Source of the DNA: CAZSDW01 sp964605705
Lineage (GTDB): Bacteria > Fidelibacterota > UBA2242
NCBI GenBank assembly: GCA_964605705.1
Contig: CAZSDW010000003.1
Coordinates: forward strand, 1-64,000
Direction of reading: 5' to 3'
DNA length: 64,000 nucleotides
Part shown: one piece after another, positions 26,849 to 35,878 of the stretch
Layout: every line of letters starts with the position of its first letter
How positions within the stretch are numbered: position 1 is the stretch's first letter
Translations under genes and position numbers: made by a program
The notes under the pieces: generated by a model
What the model saw: only the letters and a program-made list of their open reading frames with translations
Database searches by the model: none
What the model was told of the DNA's origin: nothing

Positions 26849-27827
26849 AATGCCCCAGTCCTATTTGCATAAAGCCAGAGAGCTGATTCGATTGGAAGCC
26901 AGTGCTATTGCCAGTCTGGAAAGCAGAATTGATGACAATTTTAAGAAAACCGTAGAGTTGCTCTTTCGCATCAACGGGAAAGTGATTGTTACGGGAGTTG
27001 GGAAATCCGGACTGATCGGGCAAAAAATATCGGCGACCTTGTCATCGACCGGCACCCCCAGTTTTTTCATTCATTCCTATGAAGCCGGGCATGGGGATCT
27101 AGGCGGTGTCACAAAAGACGATGCCCTGATAATTATCTCGAACAGTGGTGAAACAACCGAGGTAATTCACCTGATTCCCTACCTGAAAAAAATCAAAGTA
27201 CCAATCATTGGATTTATCGGGAAAAGCAATTCGTCCCTGGCAAAAAAATGTGATATTACGATTGACATTGGTGTTTCATCGGAAGCCTGTCCGCTGGGGA
27301 TCGTCCCGACCGCCAGTTCGGTCGTGACATTGGCATTCGGGGATGCGCTGGCAATCGCCCTGATGGATAAGCGTAAATTCAAAGAAATCGATTTTGCCGG
27401 TCTGCATCCCGGTGGTTCCCTCGGACGCCGGCTCCTGACGACGGTCCGGGATCTCATGCATATCGGTAAAGAGATCCCTTTTGCCTCGCTGGAAGACTCG
27501 ATGGAACAGGTTTTATTTATAATGACCAAGAAGGGGCTGGGAGTTGTTGGAATTCTCGATAATGAAGAAAATTTAGCCGGAGTAATTACCGATGGTGATT
27601 TACGCCGGGGTCTGGAGCAGTCGAAAAATTTTCTAGTGATGGCGCCGAAAGATATCATGTCAACAAAACCAAAGTTCATCCGGTCAGCGACATTGGCGAT
27701 CGATGCGCTTTATCAGATGGAAGAATACGCCGTCACAAATCTTTTTGTTTATGATGATGAAAATATTGGAAAACCGGTGGGTATTATCCATATCCACGAC
27801 ATCCTGCGTTATGGAATAATGGCATGA
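26841..27827 (+). CDS. kdsD: Arabinose-5-phosphate isomerase
   Basis: A 328-residue enzyme converting ribulose 5-phosphate to arabinose 5-phosphate, the first Kdo precursor. The SIS domain spans about 30-180 (VTGVGKSGLIGQKIS, HGDLGGV, NSGETTEVI, GLHPGGSLGRRL) and two CBS domains fill 200-328. This is the KdsD/KpsF/GutQ family, and placement in the kds block supports KdsD. It overlaps kdsC by 8 bases and lptC by 4 (ATGA). Confidence 0.96.
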   Translation: MNEMPQSYLHKARELIRLEASAIASLESRIDDNFKKTVELLFRINGKVIVTGVGKSGLIGQKISATLSSTGTPSFFIHSYEAGHGDLGGVTKDDALIIISNSGETTEVIHLIPYLKKIKVPIIGFIGKSNSSLAKKCDITIDIGVSSEACPLGIVPTASSVVTLAFGDALAIALMDKRKFKEIDFAGLHPGGSLGRRLLTTVRDLMHIGKEIPFASLEDSMEQVLFIMTKKGLGVVGILDNEENLAGVITDGDLRRGLEQSKNFLVMAPKDIMSTKPKFIRSATLAIDALYQMEEYAVTNLFVYDDENIGKPVGIIHIHDILRYGIMA

Positions 27828-28354
27828 AACAGGTCGGGATTTTCATATTGATCAGCGTGGTAATTTTTACCTGCAGCTCGGTCGAGGAAAAACCAGATGA
27901 AACCAGCGAGAACCAGTATCCCGATCAGGAAAGCTGGAACACTGAAATTATCCTCACCAAAAATGGTCAGAAGCGCGCCACCGTTCTGGCGGGTCACCTG
28001 ACCAAGAGTAACGATGAAGCCATTGTGGTGCTGGATGAACAGGTCAATGTTGATTTTTTTAACGAGGAGCAGGTTCATCTGTCACACCTGAAATCCATCA
28101 AAGCCCAGGTCAACGAAAACACCAATGACTTGTTTGCCACCGGAAATGTGGTTGTTGTCTCCGATAGTGGCGTGACCCTTTTTACGGAAGAACTTCATTG
28201 GGATCATAAACGTGAACGAATTTTATCGGAAGTTTTTATTACGTTTGTGGATGATATGGATACCCTGACCGGAGTTGGCTTCGAATCTGATTCCGATTTG
28301 AAAAACTGGATCATTGAAAAACCCAGCGGTGTCACCGACAGAACCATAAAATAG
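27824..28354 (+). CDS. lptC: LptC-like LPS-transport lipoprotein
   Basis: A 176-residue envelope protein. A hydrophobic N terminus ends in a lipobox (IFTC, Cys17), so it may be lipid-anchored, whereas E. coli LptC keeps a transmembrane helix. The mature part shows the repeating short strands of the Lpt jellyroll (KNGQKRATVLAGHL, NTNDLFATGNVVVVSDSG, LFTEELHWDHKRERILSE). It lies between kdsD (ATGA overlap) and lptB (10 bases), the expected place. Sequence is divergent, so the call depends partly on context. Confidence 0.85.
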   Translation: MKQVGIFILISVVIFTCSSVEEKPDETSENQYPDQESWNTEIILTKNGQKRATVLAGHLTKSNDEAIVVLDEQVNVDFFNEEQVHLSHLKSIKAQVNENTNDLFATGNVVVVSDSGVTLFTEELHWDHKRERILSEVFITFVDDMDTLTGVGFESDSDLKNWIIEKPSGVTDRTIK

Positions 28355-28364
28355 ACAGGTCAAA

Positions 28365-29099
28365 TTGCAGGAAAGAATTTTAAAAGGGGAAGGGCTGACG
28401 AAAGTTTACGGGAAGCGAACCGTCGTCGATCAAGTCTCGATCAACGTGCGCAAGGGTGAAGTCGTCGGTCTGTTGGGACCCAATGGTGCCGGAAAAACCA
28501 CAACCTTTCATATGTTTACGGGGATGATAAAACCTTCCACCGGTAAAGTGTTTATCAATGATCTCGACGTGACCCAGCTGCCGATGTACCGGCGCGCCCA
28601 GCTGGGCGTCGGTTACCTGTCGCAGGAACCTTCGGTTTTCCGCAAGCTGACGGTCGAACAGAATTTACTCCTGGTACTTCAAACCCTGGACATTAGTCGG
28701 CAGGAGCAGCTGGAGCGACTGGAAATGTTGCTGGATGAATTGAATATTCGGAAATTTCGCAAGAGTTTAGCCTACACGCTTTCCGGCGGTGAGCGCCGAC
28801 GAACAGAGATAACCCGGGCATTGGTAACCAGTCCCGATTTCATTTTACTTGATGAACCTTTTGTCGGTGTCGATCCCATCGCGGTGGAAGATATTCAGAA
28901 AATTGTTGTGGGCTTGAAAGATAAAAACATCGGTGTATTGATCACCGATCACAATGTCCATGAAACCTTATCCATCACTGACCGATCTTATCTGATGTTT
29001 GAGGGCAAAATTTTAAAATCCGGAACCTCGGAATACTTAGCCGATGATGAAGATGCCCGGCGACTTTACTTAGGAGACAGTTTCAGACTGAATCGATAA
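28365..29099 (+). CDS. lptB: LPS-export ABC ATPase LptB
   Basis: A 244-residue ATPase that powers LPS extraction from the inner membrane. Walker A is GPNGAGKTT (about 38-46), the Q-loop lies near YLSQEPS, the signature is LSGGERRR, Walker B ends LLDEPFVGVDP and the switch His is in ITDHNV. The LptB subfamily YGKRTVV and LSGGERRRTEITRAL text is evident. The start appears to be TTG at 28365 (AGG upstream). Its stop overlaps rpoN by one base. The lptFG permease genes are elsewhere. Confidence 0.96.
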   Translation: MQERILKGEGLTKVYGKRTVVDQVSINVRKGEVVGLLGPNGAGKTTTFHMFTGMIKPSTGKVFINDLDVTQLPMYRRAQLGVGYLSQEPSVFRKLTVEQNLLLVLQTLDISRQEQLERLEMLLDELNIRKFRKSLAYTLSGGERRRTEITRALVTSPDFILLDEPFVGVDPIAVEDIQKIVVGLKDKNIGVLITDHNVHETLSITDRSYLMFEGKILKSGTSEYLADDEDARRLYLGDSFRLNR

Positions 29100-30475
29100 T
29101 GCAGCTATCCCAAACCCAGATCCAGAAATTATCGCAGGAACTGCGCCTGACTCCTCAGCAGATTCTGCAATCGACGATTCTGCAGTTGACAACCCTGGCG
29201 CTGGAAGCCAAAGTTATCCAGGAGCTGGAACAGAATCCGGTTTTGGAAGAGGTTGAACCGGACGAGAAAGAGCTTGAAGAAGATCAGGAAGAGCAACAGA
29301 ACGAAGAAGACGACATCGACTGGGAGGATATATTACCACAAAATGATGATTATCAGCCCAAAATTGAATATGATCGCAACAAGGAGTATCAACCGGTTCA
29401 GATTTCACCCCGTGGATTGGTGGATTATCTGTTTGATCAGCTACGCTTGATGAATCTGACACCGGTGGAAGAGAGAATCGCCACCGAGCTGATCTGGAAT
29501 GTGGATGATCGTGGTTACATGACGACGCCGATCGAAAATATTGCTTACAGCCTGTCGCTGACAACTTCACAGGTTGAAAATGTTCTGAAGCAGCTGCAGC
29601 AGATGGATCCCCCGGGAATTGCCGCCCGAGACTTACAGGAATGCCTGCTGATTCAGTTAAAACAGATCGAAAACAGTGCAGATGCCATTTTGATTGTGAG
29701 TGAATATTTTGATGATTTTGCCAACCGCCGCTTTCAACAGATTATTAAAAGTCTTGGGTGGGACAAAAATCGGATCCAGGAGGTGCAGAATTTAATTCTG
29801 AAACTAAATCCGAAACCCGGCGTTTCACTGCTGGGAACGGACCCGCAATATGTCGTACCGGATTTGATAGTAGAAAAAATTGGTGATGAATTTATCATAG
29901 AGGTCAACGATTCCCGGGTGCCGGAATTACGAATTAGTTCGGGTTACATGAATATGATCTCCAATGGTGAAAAATTGGGCAGTGAAGCGAAGTCTTATCT
30001 GAAGAAGAAGATTGATATGGCAAAGTGGTTCATCCAATCGATTCATCAGCGCCGTCTGACCATGATTAAAGTCATGAAAGCCATTATTGAGCGGCAAAGT
30101 GACTTTTTTGAAGATGTCCGCAATCCACTGAAACCGATGATCCTAAAAGACATTGCCGAAGATGTCAAGATGGACATCTCCACCATCAGCCGGGTCACCA
30201 ACGGAAAATATGTTCAACTGAGTTCCGGAATTTTTGAATTGAAATATTTCTTTAATGAAGGCATGGTCGATGATACCGGTGAAGAAGTGTCAACCCGCAT
30301 CATCAAAGATAAATTGAGGAGTATTATTGAAGCCGAAAATAAACAAAAACCTCACAGTGATGATCATTTATCAAAATTATTGTTAGATGAGGGATTTCCG
30401 ATTGCTCGCCGCACGGTGGCTAAATATCGTGAACAATTAAAAATTCCCGTAGCACGGCTACGGAGAAGTATTTAA
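29099..30475 (+). CDS. rpoN: RNA polymerase sigma-54 factor
   Basis: A 458-residue alternative sigma factor. The Gln/Leu-rich N-terminal region I (1-50) binds the activator, an acidic region II follows (54-80), the core-binding domain lies at about 105-290, the helix-turn-helix near 355-385 (DISTISRVTNGKYV) and the RpoN box near 439-448 (ARRTVAKYRE). It needs an AAA+ activator, none of which is in the window. The lptB-rpoN order is common in diderms. No clear -24/-12 promoter was found in the gaps of this window. Confidence 0.97.
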   Translation: MQLSQTQIQKLSQELRLTPQQILQSTILQLTTLALEAKVIQELEQNPVLEEVEPDEKELEEDQEEQQNEEDDIDWEDILPQNDDYQPKIEYDRNKEYQPVQISPRGLVDYLFDQLRLMNLTPVEERIATELIWNVDDRGYMTTPIENIAYSLSLTTSQVENVLKQLQQMDPPGIAARDLQECLLIQLKQIENSADAILIVSEYFDDFANRRFQQIIKSLGWDKNRIQEVQNLILKLNPKPGVSLLGTDPQYVVPDLIVEKIGDEFIIEVNDSRVPELRISSGYMNMISNGEKLGSEAKSYLKKKIDMAKWFIQSIHQRRLTMIKVMKAIIERQSDFFEDVRNPLKPMILKDIAEDVKMDISTISRVTNGKYVQLSSGIFELKYFFNEGMVDDTGEEVSTRIIKDKLRSIIEAENKQKPHSDDHLSKLLLDEGFPIARRTVAKYREQLKIPVARLRRSI

Positions 30476-30486
30476 AGGAGGCTGAA

Positions 30487-31473
30487 ATGGCTTGGAAGAA
30501 AATCAAAATTGGTGACAGTGAATTTGAGGTGTCTTCATCCCAGACGATTACTGTCATTGTGGTAGCGCTGCTTATTGTTGTTGGAATAACGCTGGCGATG
30601 TCATTTTACACAATTGATGCCAATGAAAACGGTGTAATTCTGCGATTTGGAAAATACCTGAAAACCACCGATTCCGGTTTGCATCTGAAATTTCCGTGGG
30701 GCATTGATAAGCTGTACACCGTTCGGGTCGATTATCAGTGGAAAGAGGAATTCGGTTTCAGAACAGCCCGACCAGGAGTTAAAACTATCTACTCAAAGAG
30801 CCGGTTTACCGATGAGTCCTGGATGTTGACTGGCGATCAAAATATTGCCGATGTGCAGTGGATTGTCCAGTATAAGATTAAAGATCCGATAAAATTTTTG
30901 TTTAATGTCCGTGAGCAGAGCGGCACAATCCGGGATGTGGCTGAAGCCGCCATGCGGTTTGTGGTTGGCGACCGGGCATTTCGGGAGGTATTGCAGTATG
31001 ACCGTCGGACAGTTGCTCTGCTGGCACAGGAATATATGCAGGAAACTCTGGACAGTTACCAGATGGGCATTAAAATCGAGCTGGTGCAGCTGATTACCGT
31101 GCAGCCACCGGGACCGGTTTTCGATTCATTCAATGAGGTCAACCGGGCGAAACAGGAGCAGGAGACTGCAATCAATGAAGCCAATCAGGTTTATAATAAA
31201 GAGATTTTCAGGGTTCAGGGGGAAGCCGAACGGATGATTCAGGAAGCCCGGGGATATGCGATTGACCGGACGAACCGGGCGAGTGGTGATGCGGAACTGT
31301 TCACGTCGGTGTTCAAAGAATATCTCAATGCCAAAGAGGTGACCCGTCAGCGCTTGTATCTGGAAACCATGGAACATGTTATGACAAACGTCAAAGATAA
31401 AGTATTTATCGATAAAGAGGTGAAAAGTTTACTCCCGCTTCTGAATCTTAACGGAAAGGCGGTGGCAAAATGA
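30487..31473 (+). CDS. hflK: Membrane protease regulator HflK
   Basis: A 328-residue SPFH/prohibitin protein. A transmembrane helix (about 18-40) is followed by the prohibitin domain (from ANENGVILRFGKYL) and an Ala/Glu/Gln-rich coiled coil (about 215-270). HflK and HflC form a cage around the FtsH protease in the inner membrane. An AAAGGAGG site lies just upstream of the ATG, and the gene overlaps hflC by 4 bases (ATGA). E. coli HflK has a longer Gly-rich N-terminus, which is missing here. Confidence 0.94.
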   Translation: MAWKKIKIGDSEFEVSSSQTITVIVVALLIVVGITLAMSFYTIDANENGVILRFGKYLKTTDSGLHLKFPWGIDKLYTVRVDYQWKEEFGFRTARPGVKTIYSKSRFTDESWMLTGDQNIADVQWIVQYKIKDPIKFLFNVREQSGTIRDVAEAAMRFVVGDRAFREVLQYDRRTVALLAQEYMQETLDSYQMGIKIELVQLITVQPPGPVFDSFNEVNRAKQEQETAINEANQVYNKEIFRVQGEAERMIQEARGYAIDRTNRASGDAELFTSVFKEYLNAKEVTRQRLYLETMEHVMTNVKDKVFIDKEVKSLLPLLNLNGKAVAK

Positions 31474-32438
31474 AAAAAGGAAGTATTTTAATAGTGTTAC
31501 TTATAATTTTGGCGGTTGCCTTTATAAGTACCTCGCTGTTTATTCTTGATGAAACTCAGCAGGCAATTATTACTCAGTTTGGAAACCCGGTCGGTGATCC
31601 GATTACGACTGCCGGGATTCATATCAAAGTTCCTTTTATTCAAAAAGTGACTGTGTTTGACAAACGTATTCTCGAGTGGGATGGCAATCCACAGGAAATA
31701 CCCACCAAAGACAATAAGTTTATCTTTATCGACACCTTTGCCCGCTGGCGGATTTCCGATGCATTAGCCTTTTACCGAGCCAACTTCAGTGAGACCGTGG
31801 GCTATTCCCGGCTGGATGATCTGCTGGATGGTGCCGTGCGTGATGAAGTGGCTAATCACAGTCTGCCGGAGATAATTCGGAGTTCCAATCGGGCGATGGT
31901 TATCGTTGAGGTGGAATCAGCCGAAGTTGCTTCAGAGGTCGATTCCAGCATGATTAATGAGTTAAATGTTCCCGGGCTAAGGGCTGACATCACCGGGAAA
32001 ATTATCCAGAATGTCAAGAAGAAGCTGAAGGAACTCGACTTGGGCATTGAGGTCATTGATCTGCAGATTAAAAAGATTGATTATAATACCGAAGTTCAGC
32101 AGAAGGTCTTTGACCGGATGATTTCCGAGCAGAAACGAGTCGCTGAAAAGTACCGTGCGATCGGGCAGGGTGAAAAGCAGCGTATCCTCGGTAAACAATC
32201 CCAGAAGAAAAAAGAGATTTTATCGGGAGCCTATCTTGAGGCGCAGGGGATTCGTGGAAAAGCGGATGCCACAGCGATCAAGATTTATGGGGATGCTTAT
32301 AACCAGTCAAGCGATTCCAGGGATTTTTATAAGTTCCTGCGAACCCTCGAAACTTATAAGACGACCATCGATACATCGACGACATTGATTATGTCCACCG
32401 ATAACGAGTTTCTGCAGTATCTGGGCTCGACAAAATAA
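31470..32438 (+). CDS. hflC: Membrane protease regulator HflC
   Basis: A 322-residue partner of HflK. An N-terminal membrane helix (about 5-25) precedes the prohibitin domain (DETQQAIITQFGNPV, IKVPFIQKVTVFD) and a coiled coil rich in Lys/Glu near 215-260. The R-x-IGQGE-type cluster (YRAIGQGEKQRILG) is typical of HflC. It overlaps hflK by 4 bases. The following protease pair HslVU is 33 bases downstream, so this stretch of the operon is a protein-quality-control block. Confidence 0.94.
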   Translation: MKKGSILIVLLIILAVAFISTSLFILDETQQAIITQFGNPVGDPITTAGIHIKVPFIQKVTVFDKRILEWDGNPQEIPTKDNKFIFIDTFARWRISDALAFYRANFSETVGYSRLDDLLDGAVRDEVANHSLPEIIRSSNRAMVIVEVESAEVASEVDSSMINELNVPGLRADITGKIIQNVKKKLKELDLGIEVIDLQIKKIDYNTEVQQKVFDRMISEQKRVAEKYRAIGQGEKQRILGKQSQKKKEILSGAYLEAQGIRGKADATAIKIYGDAYNQSSDSRDFYKFLRTLETYKTTIDTSTTLIMSTDNEFLQYLGSTK

Positions 32439-32471
32439 GGAGCGTAGTCCGGGATTTCTGGAAAGGAATAT

Positions 32472-33035
32472 ATGAATAAACACGGTGAAGAAATGACATC
32501 TGAAGACAGGATTCGATCGACGACAGTTATTGGCGTTATTCGCGACGGCAAAGCTGCCATGGGCAGTGATGGTCAGGTGACCAATGGCAATACGATCATG
32601 AAGCATAAAACCAGCAAGATTCGTAAGCTGTACAATGATACCATTCTGGTCGGATTCGCCGGGGCGTCGGCGGATGCCTTTACCCTGTTTGAAAAGTTTG
32701 AAGCAGAACTGGAAAAGTACAAGGGTAATGTCAGTCGGGCAGCCGTCGAACTCGCCAAGCTTTGGCGCACCGATAAATACTTACGGCGGCTCGAAGCTTT
32801 ATTGACAGTCATGGGCAAAGATACAATGCTGGTGATTTCCGGAACCGGGGATGTGATTGAACCGGATGACGCGATTGTGGCGATTGGTTCGGGTGGTCCC
32901 TATGCCCTCGCAGCTGCCCGGGCACTGATCAAGTACAGCCAGTTGTCCGCCAGAGAAATCGTTGAGGAGTCCATTCGGATTGCCGCCAATATTTGCATTT
33001 ACACCAATGATAATTTGACGATTATGGAGTTATGA
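32472..33035 (+). CDS. hslV: ATP-dependent protease subunit HslV with N-terminal leader
   Basis: A 187-residue peptidase of the ClpQ/HslV family. The catalytic block TTVIGVIRDGKAAMGSDGQVT begins at Thr17, after 16 residues (MNKHGEEM...RIRS). In most HslV proteins the active Thr follows the initiator Met. An AAAGGA site 6 bases before the ATG supports this start; a second ATG at 32493 still leaves 9 residues. Either way a leader must be removed, as in some Gram-positive homologues. It overlaps hslU by 4 bases (ATGA). The remaining core (GGPYALAAARAL) is standard. Confidence 0.93.
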   Translation: MNKHGEEMTSEDRIRSTTVIGVIRDGKAAMGSDGQVTNGNTIMKHKTSKIRKLYNDTILVGFAGASADAFTLFEKFEAELEKYKGNVSRAAVELAKLWRTDKYLRRLEALLTVMGKDTMLVISGTGDVIEPDDAIVAIGSGGPYALAAARALIKYSQLSAREIVEESIRIAANICIYTNDNLTIMEL

Positions 33036-34390
33036 ACAAAGAAGAACTAACCCCCCGCGAAATTGTAAAAGAGCTGGATGCCTACATCATCGGGCAGAAT
33101 AATGCCAAGAAAGCCGTAGCCATTGCCCTGCGGAATCGCTGGCGCCGCCAGCAGGTAGAGGGACCGATCAAGGAAGATATTATGCCCAATAATATTATTC
33201 TGATTGGTCCGACCGGTGTAGGTAAAACTGAAATCGCCCGGCGATTATCCGCTCTCGCTCATGCCCCCTTTCTGAAAGTGGAAGCCTCCAAATTCACCGA
33301 GGTGGGTTATGTGGGCAGGGATGTGGAATCCATTATCCGCGATTTGATGAATATTTCCGTCAATCTCGTCAAAGCTGAGCGAATGGCAGAGGTCAACGGA
33401 CAGGCGACCAACATGGCAAATGAGCGGATTCTGGATATTCTGCTGCCCCCGCGGAAAGGATCAAAGTCAGCGGAAAATTCTGAAAATTCCGATGATGATC
33501 AATTAGTTCGCACCCGCTTGAAATTCCGGGAAATGCTTGATAAAGGGTCGCTGAATAAACGGGTGGTCGAAATTACTGTCCAGAAAGGCGGAACTCCCAT
33601 GATGCAGGTTTTCGGTCCGGCTGGAATGGAAGAGATGGGGGTCAATCTCACTGAGATGCTGGGCAGCGCCTTTCCGAAAAAGAAGAAGGTGCAGAAAGCG
33701 ACGATTGAGGAAGCCCGCAAAATCTTTACTCAGGAGGAAGCCGAAAAGCTCATCGACATGGATCGGATTATTCAGGAAGCCATCCGGCGGGTTGAGGAAT
33801 CCGGCATCGTTTTCCTTGATGAAATTGATAAAATTGCTTCGAGCCATGGTGATTCGGGGCGTGGACCCGATGTTTCCCGGGAAGGTGTTCAGCGGGATAT
33901 TCTGCCAATAGTTGAAGGCTCGAACGTCCAGACTAAATTTGGAGTGGTCAGAACCGATCATGTCCTGTTTATTGCGGCAGGGGCATTTCATATGACAAAA
34001 CCGTCAGACCTGATTCCGGAACTGCAGGGGCGCTTTCCGATTCGGGTCGAAATGCAGAGCCTGGGAAAGGAGGAATTTATCAAGATTCTCCAGAATCCCC
34101 GCAACGCGCTGTTGAAACAGTATTCAGCCCTGCTGGAGACAGAGGGTGTGAATCTGATTATAGAGGATAATGCGATCGAAAAGATTGCCGAGTTGGCAGC
34201 GGAAGTCAATGAGAAAATGGAAAATATCGGAGCCCGTCGCCTGCATACCATCATGACGACTCTGCTGGAAGATGCGCTGTTCCAGATTCCGGATAAATCG
34301 ATAAAAGTCGTAAAATTAACCCGGGAAGATGTCGACGAAAAATTATCCAAGGTTATTCAGGATCGGGATTTGAGTCGTTATATTCTTTAG
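33032..34390 (+). CDS. hslU: HslU unfoldase ATPase
   Basis: A 452-residue AAA+ unfoldase that feeds substrates to HslV. The N terminus (TPREIVKELDAYIIGQ) is diagnostic, Walker A is GPTGVGKT (about 60-67), the GYVGRDVES pore-loop stretch follows, the I-domain spans about 110-240, and Walker B (GIVFLDEIDK) with the HslU C-terminal tail (LEDALFQIP, ending SRYIL) completes it. It overlaps hslV by 4 bases. Length is typical. Confidence 0.97.
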   Translation: MNKEELTPREIVKELDAYIIGQNNAKKAVAIALRNRWRRQQVEGPIKEDIMPNNIILIGPTGVGKTEIARRLSALAHAPFLKVEASKFTEVGYVGRDVESIIRDLMNISVNLVKAERMAEVNGQATNMANERILDILLPPRKGSKSAENSENSDDDQLVRTRLKFREMLDKGSLNKRVVEITVQKGGTPMMQVFGPAGMEEMGVNLTEMLGSAFPKKKKVQKATIEEARKIFTQEEAEKLIDMDRIIQEAIRRVEESGIVFLDEIDKIASSHGDSGRGPDVSREGVQRDILPIVEGSNVQTKFGVVRTDHVLFIAAGAFHMTKPSDLIPELQGRFPIRVEMQSLGKEEFIKILQNPRNALLKQYSALLETEGVNLIIEDNAIEKIAELAAEVNEKMENIGARRLHTIMTTLLEDALFQIPDKSIKVVKLTREDVDEKLSKVIQDRDLSRYIL

Positions 34391-34398
34391 GAGAAACC

Positions 34399-35313
34399 GT
34401 GAAGAGAGATTTTATCCATATTACTGATTTTAGCAGCGATGAAATCCATGAAATATTCGCGCTGACTGCCAAGCTGAAAGCCTACCTGAAAAAGGGGAAG
34501 GAATACATCCCGCTGAAGGGTAAAAATATGGCGATGATTTTCGCCAAGCCCTCTGCCCGGACCCGGATTTCATTCGAGACCGGTATGTCGCAACTCGGCG
34601 GTCACGCCATTTACCTGAGTCCCGGTGACATTGGGATTGGCAAACGGGAAGCGGTCAAGGATATTGCCCGGGTTATTTCCCGTTATGACGATATCATTAT
34701 GGCGCGTCTGTTTGAGCACCGGCACATGCTTGAATTGGCGGAATTTGCCAGTGTTCCGGTAATCAACGGTCTGACCAACCTGAATCATCCCTGCCAGATT
34801 ATGGCGGATATTTTTACCATACTGGAACACCGCAAGCATCTGAACGATTTGAAGGTCGCTTTTATCGGAGACGGAAATAATGTGGCGAATTCCTGGATCA
34901 ATCTGGCAGCCCGGCTGCCAATGCATTTCGTGCTGGCATCACCGGGTGGTTACGATCCCGATCCCGGTATTCTAAATAATGCCCGAAATATCGGGATCAG
35001 CCACATCGATATTTTGCGCGATCCGGCGGAAGCCGTCAAAGACGCCGATGTCATTTACACGGATGTCTGGGCGAGTATGGGGCAGGAATCCGAAATGGAA
35101 CAGAGACGGGCAGATTTCATACCCTTTCAGATAAACAGTGCGCTTATGAAACATGCCAGGAAAGATGCTTTTGTGATGCATTGTCTGCCAGCCCATCGCG
35201 GTGATGAGATCACCGATGAAGTCATCGACGGTCCGAACTCAATCGTGTTTGACGAAGCCGAAAACCGGATGCATGTCCAGAAATCGATTATTGTAAAACT
35301 TTTACTCGGGTAG
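34399..35313 (+). CDS. argF: Ornithine carbamoyltransferase
   Basis: A 304-residue arginine-biosynthesis enzyme. The carbamoyl-phosphate motif is SARTRISFE (about 52-60), then HPCQIMAD (about 133-140), the ornithine-side DVWASMGQE, and the HCLPAHRG loop (about 263-270) with active-site Cys. The start is GTG with a TAGGAG site 5 bases upstream. It ends the long plus-strand run and meets the minus-strand lspA-like gene with a one-base gap. argG and argH are not in the window. Confidence 0.96.
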   Translation: MKRDFIHITDFSSDEIHEIFALTAKLKAYLKKGKEYIPLKGKNMAMIFAKPSARTRISFETGMSQLGGHAIYLSPGDIGIGKREAVKDIARVISRYDDIIMARLFEHRHMLELAEFASVPVINGLTNLNHPCQIMADIFTILEHRKHLNDLKVAFIGDGNNVANSWINLAARLPMHFVLASPGGYDPDPGILNNARNIGISHIDILRDPAEAVKDADVIYTDVWASMGQESEMEQRRADFIPFQINSALMKHARKDAFVMHCLPAHRGDEITDEVIDGPNSIVFDEAENRMHVQKSIIVKLLLG

Positions 35314-35314
35314 C

Positions 35315-35860
35315 TTAAGAAATTTTATCAGATAAATCGTTTTGATCATCTTTAGCTGCCTTCTGGCGACGATGATCAATGATTGATTTAATGATGGTGA
35401 TTGGCAGAATAATATATAGAATTCCGTTAATGTACTGATCACATAAATTACTCGGCCATGGAAAGGGTTTAAAAATAAAAAAATCCGTGGCATAGCCGGA
35501 AAACAAAATTTCCATCACATTACCTATTGCACCAATCGTCATGCTCATGATGACAGAGTAAATTACCAGATGTCCCCGGTCGAGATTGTCTTTTATTATG
35601 GATCGGGCTAGTGAAAAAAGAAGAATCGTTACAAACACCAAACCCGCCAGCGCCCAGATAAAATGGTTTTCAATTACGCCAAAGATAAAGTGATAACCGG
35701 TGTTGTGCGTGCGATAGAGCATTAAAAAAGGCAGAAAAGTCGCCGTGAGTTTTTCAAAGGGCAGCCGGGAATTGGCAAGGTATTTTGTTATAAAATCGAT
35801 AAAGAGCAGAAATAATCCGCCTATGGCGGCATATATCAGATAGAAGTATCGTTTGGTCAT
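35315..35860 (-). CDS. LspA-family protein (signal peptidase II-like) with altered catalytic Asp
   Basis: A 181-residue four-helix membrane protein. Family motifs in order: DFITK (22-26), NTGYHF (53-58), GAIGNVME (110-117) and NLCDQYINGI (138-147). The last holds the second catalytic Asp (D141). In active LspA the GN box ends in Asp-Arg; here it is Glu117-Ile118, so one catalytic Asp has become Glu. Signal peptidase II cleaves lipoprotein signals, and lipoproteins are plentiful here, so a normal lspA should exist elsewhere. Last gene of a five-gene minus-strand operon, right after a lipoprotein gene. It may be a divergent paralogue. Confidence 0.75.
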   Translation of the reverse strand: MTKRYFYLIYAAIGGLFLLFIDFITKYLANSRLPFEKLTATFLPFLMLYRTHNTGYHFIFGVIENHFIWALAGLVFVTILLFSLARSIIKDNLDRGHLVIYSVIMSMTIGAIGNVMEILFSGYATDFFIFKPFPWPSNLCDQYINGILYIILPITIIKSIIDHRRQKAAKDDQNDLSDKIS

Positions 35861-35878
35861 TAAAAGTCCTGTTAAAAA

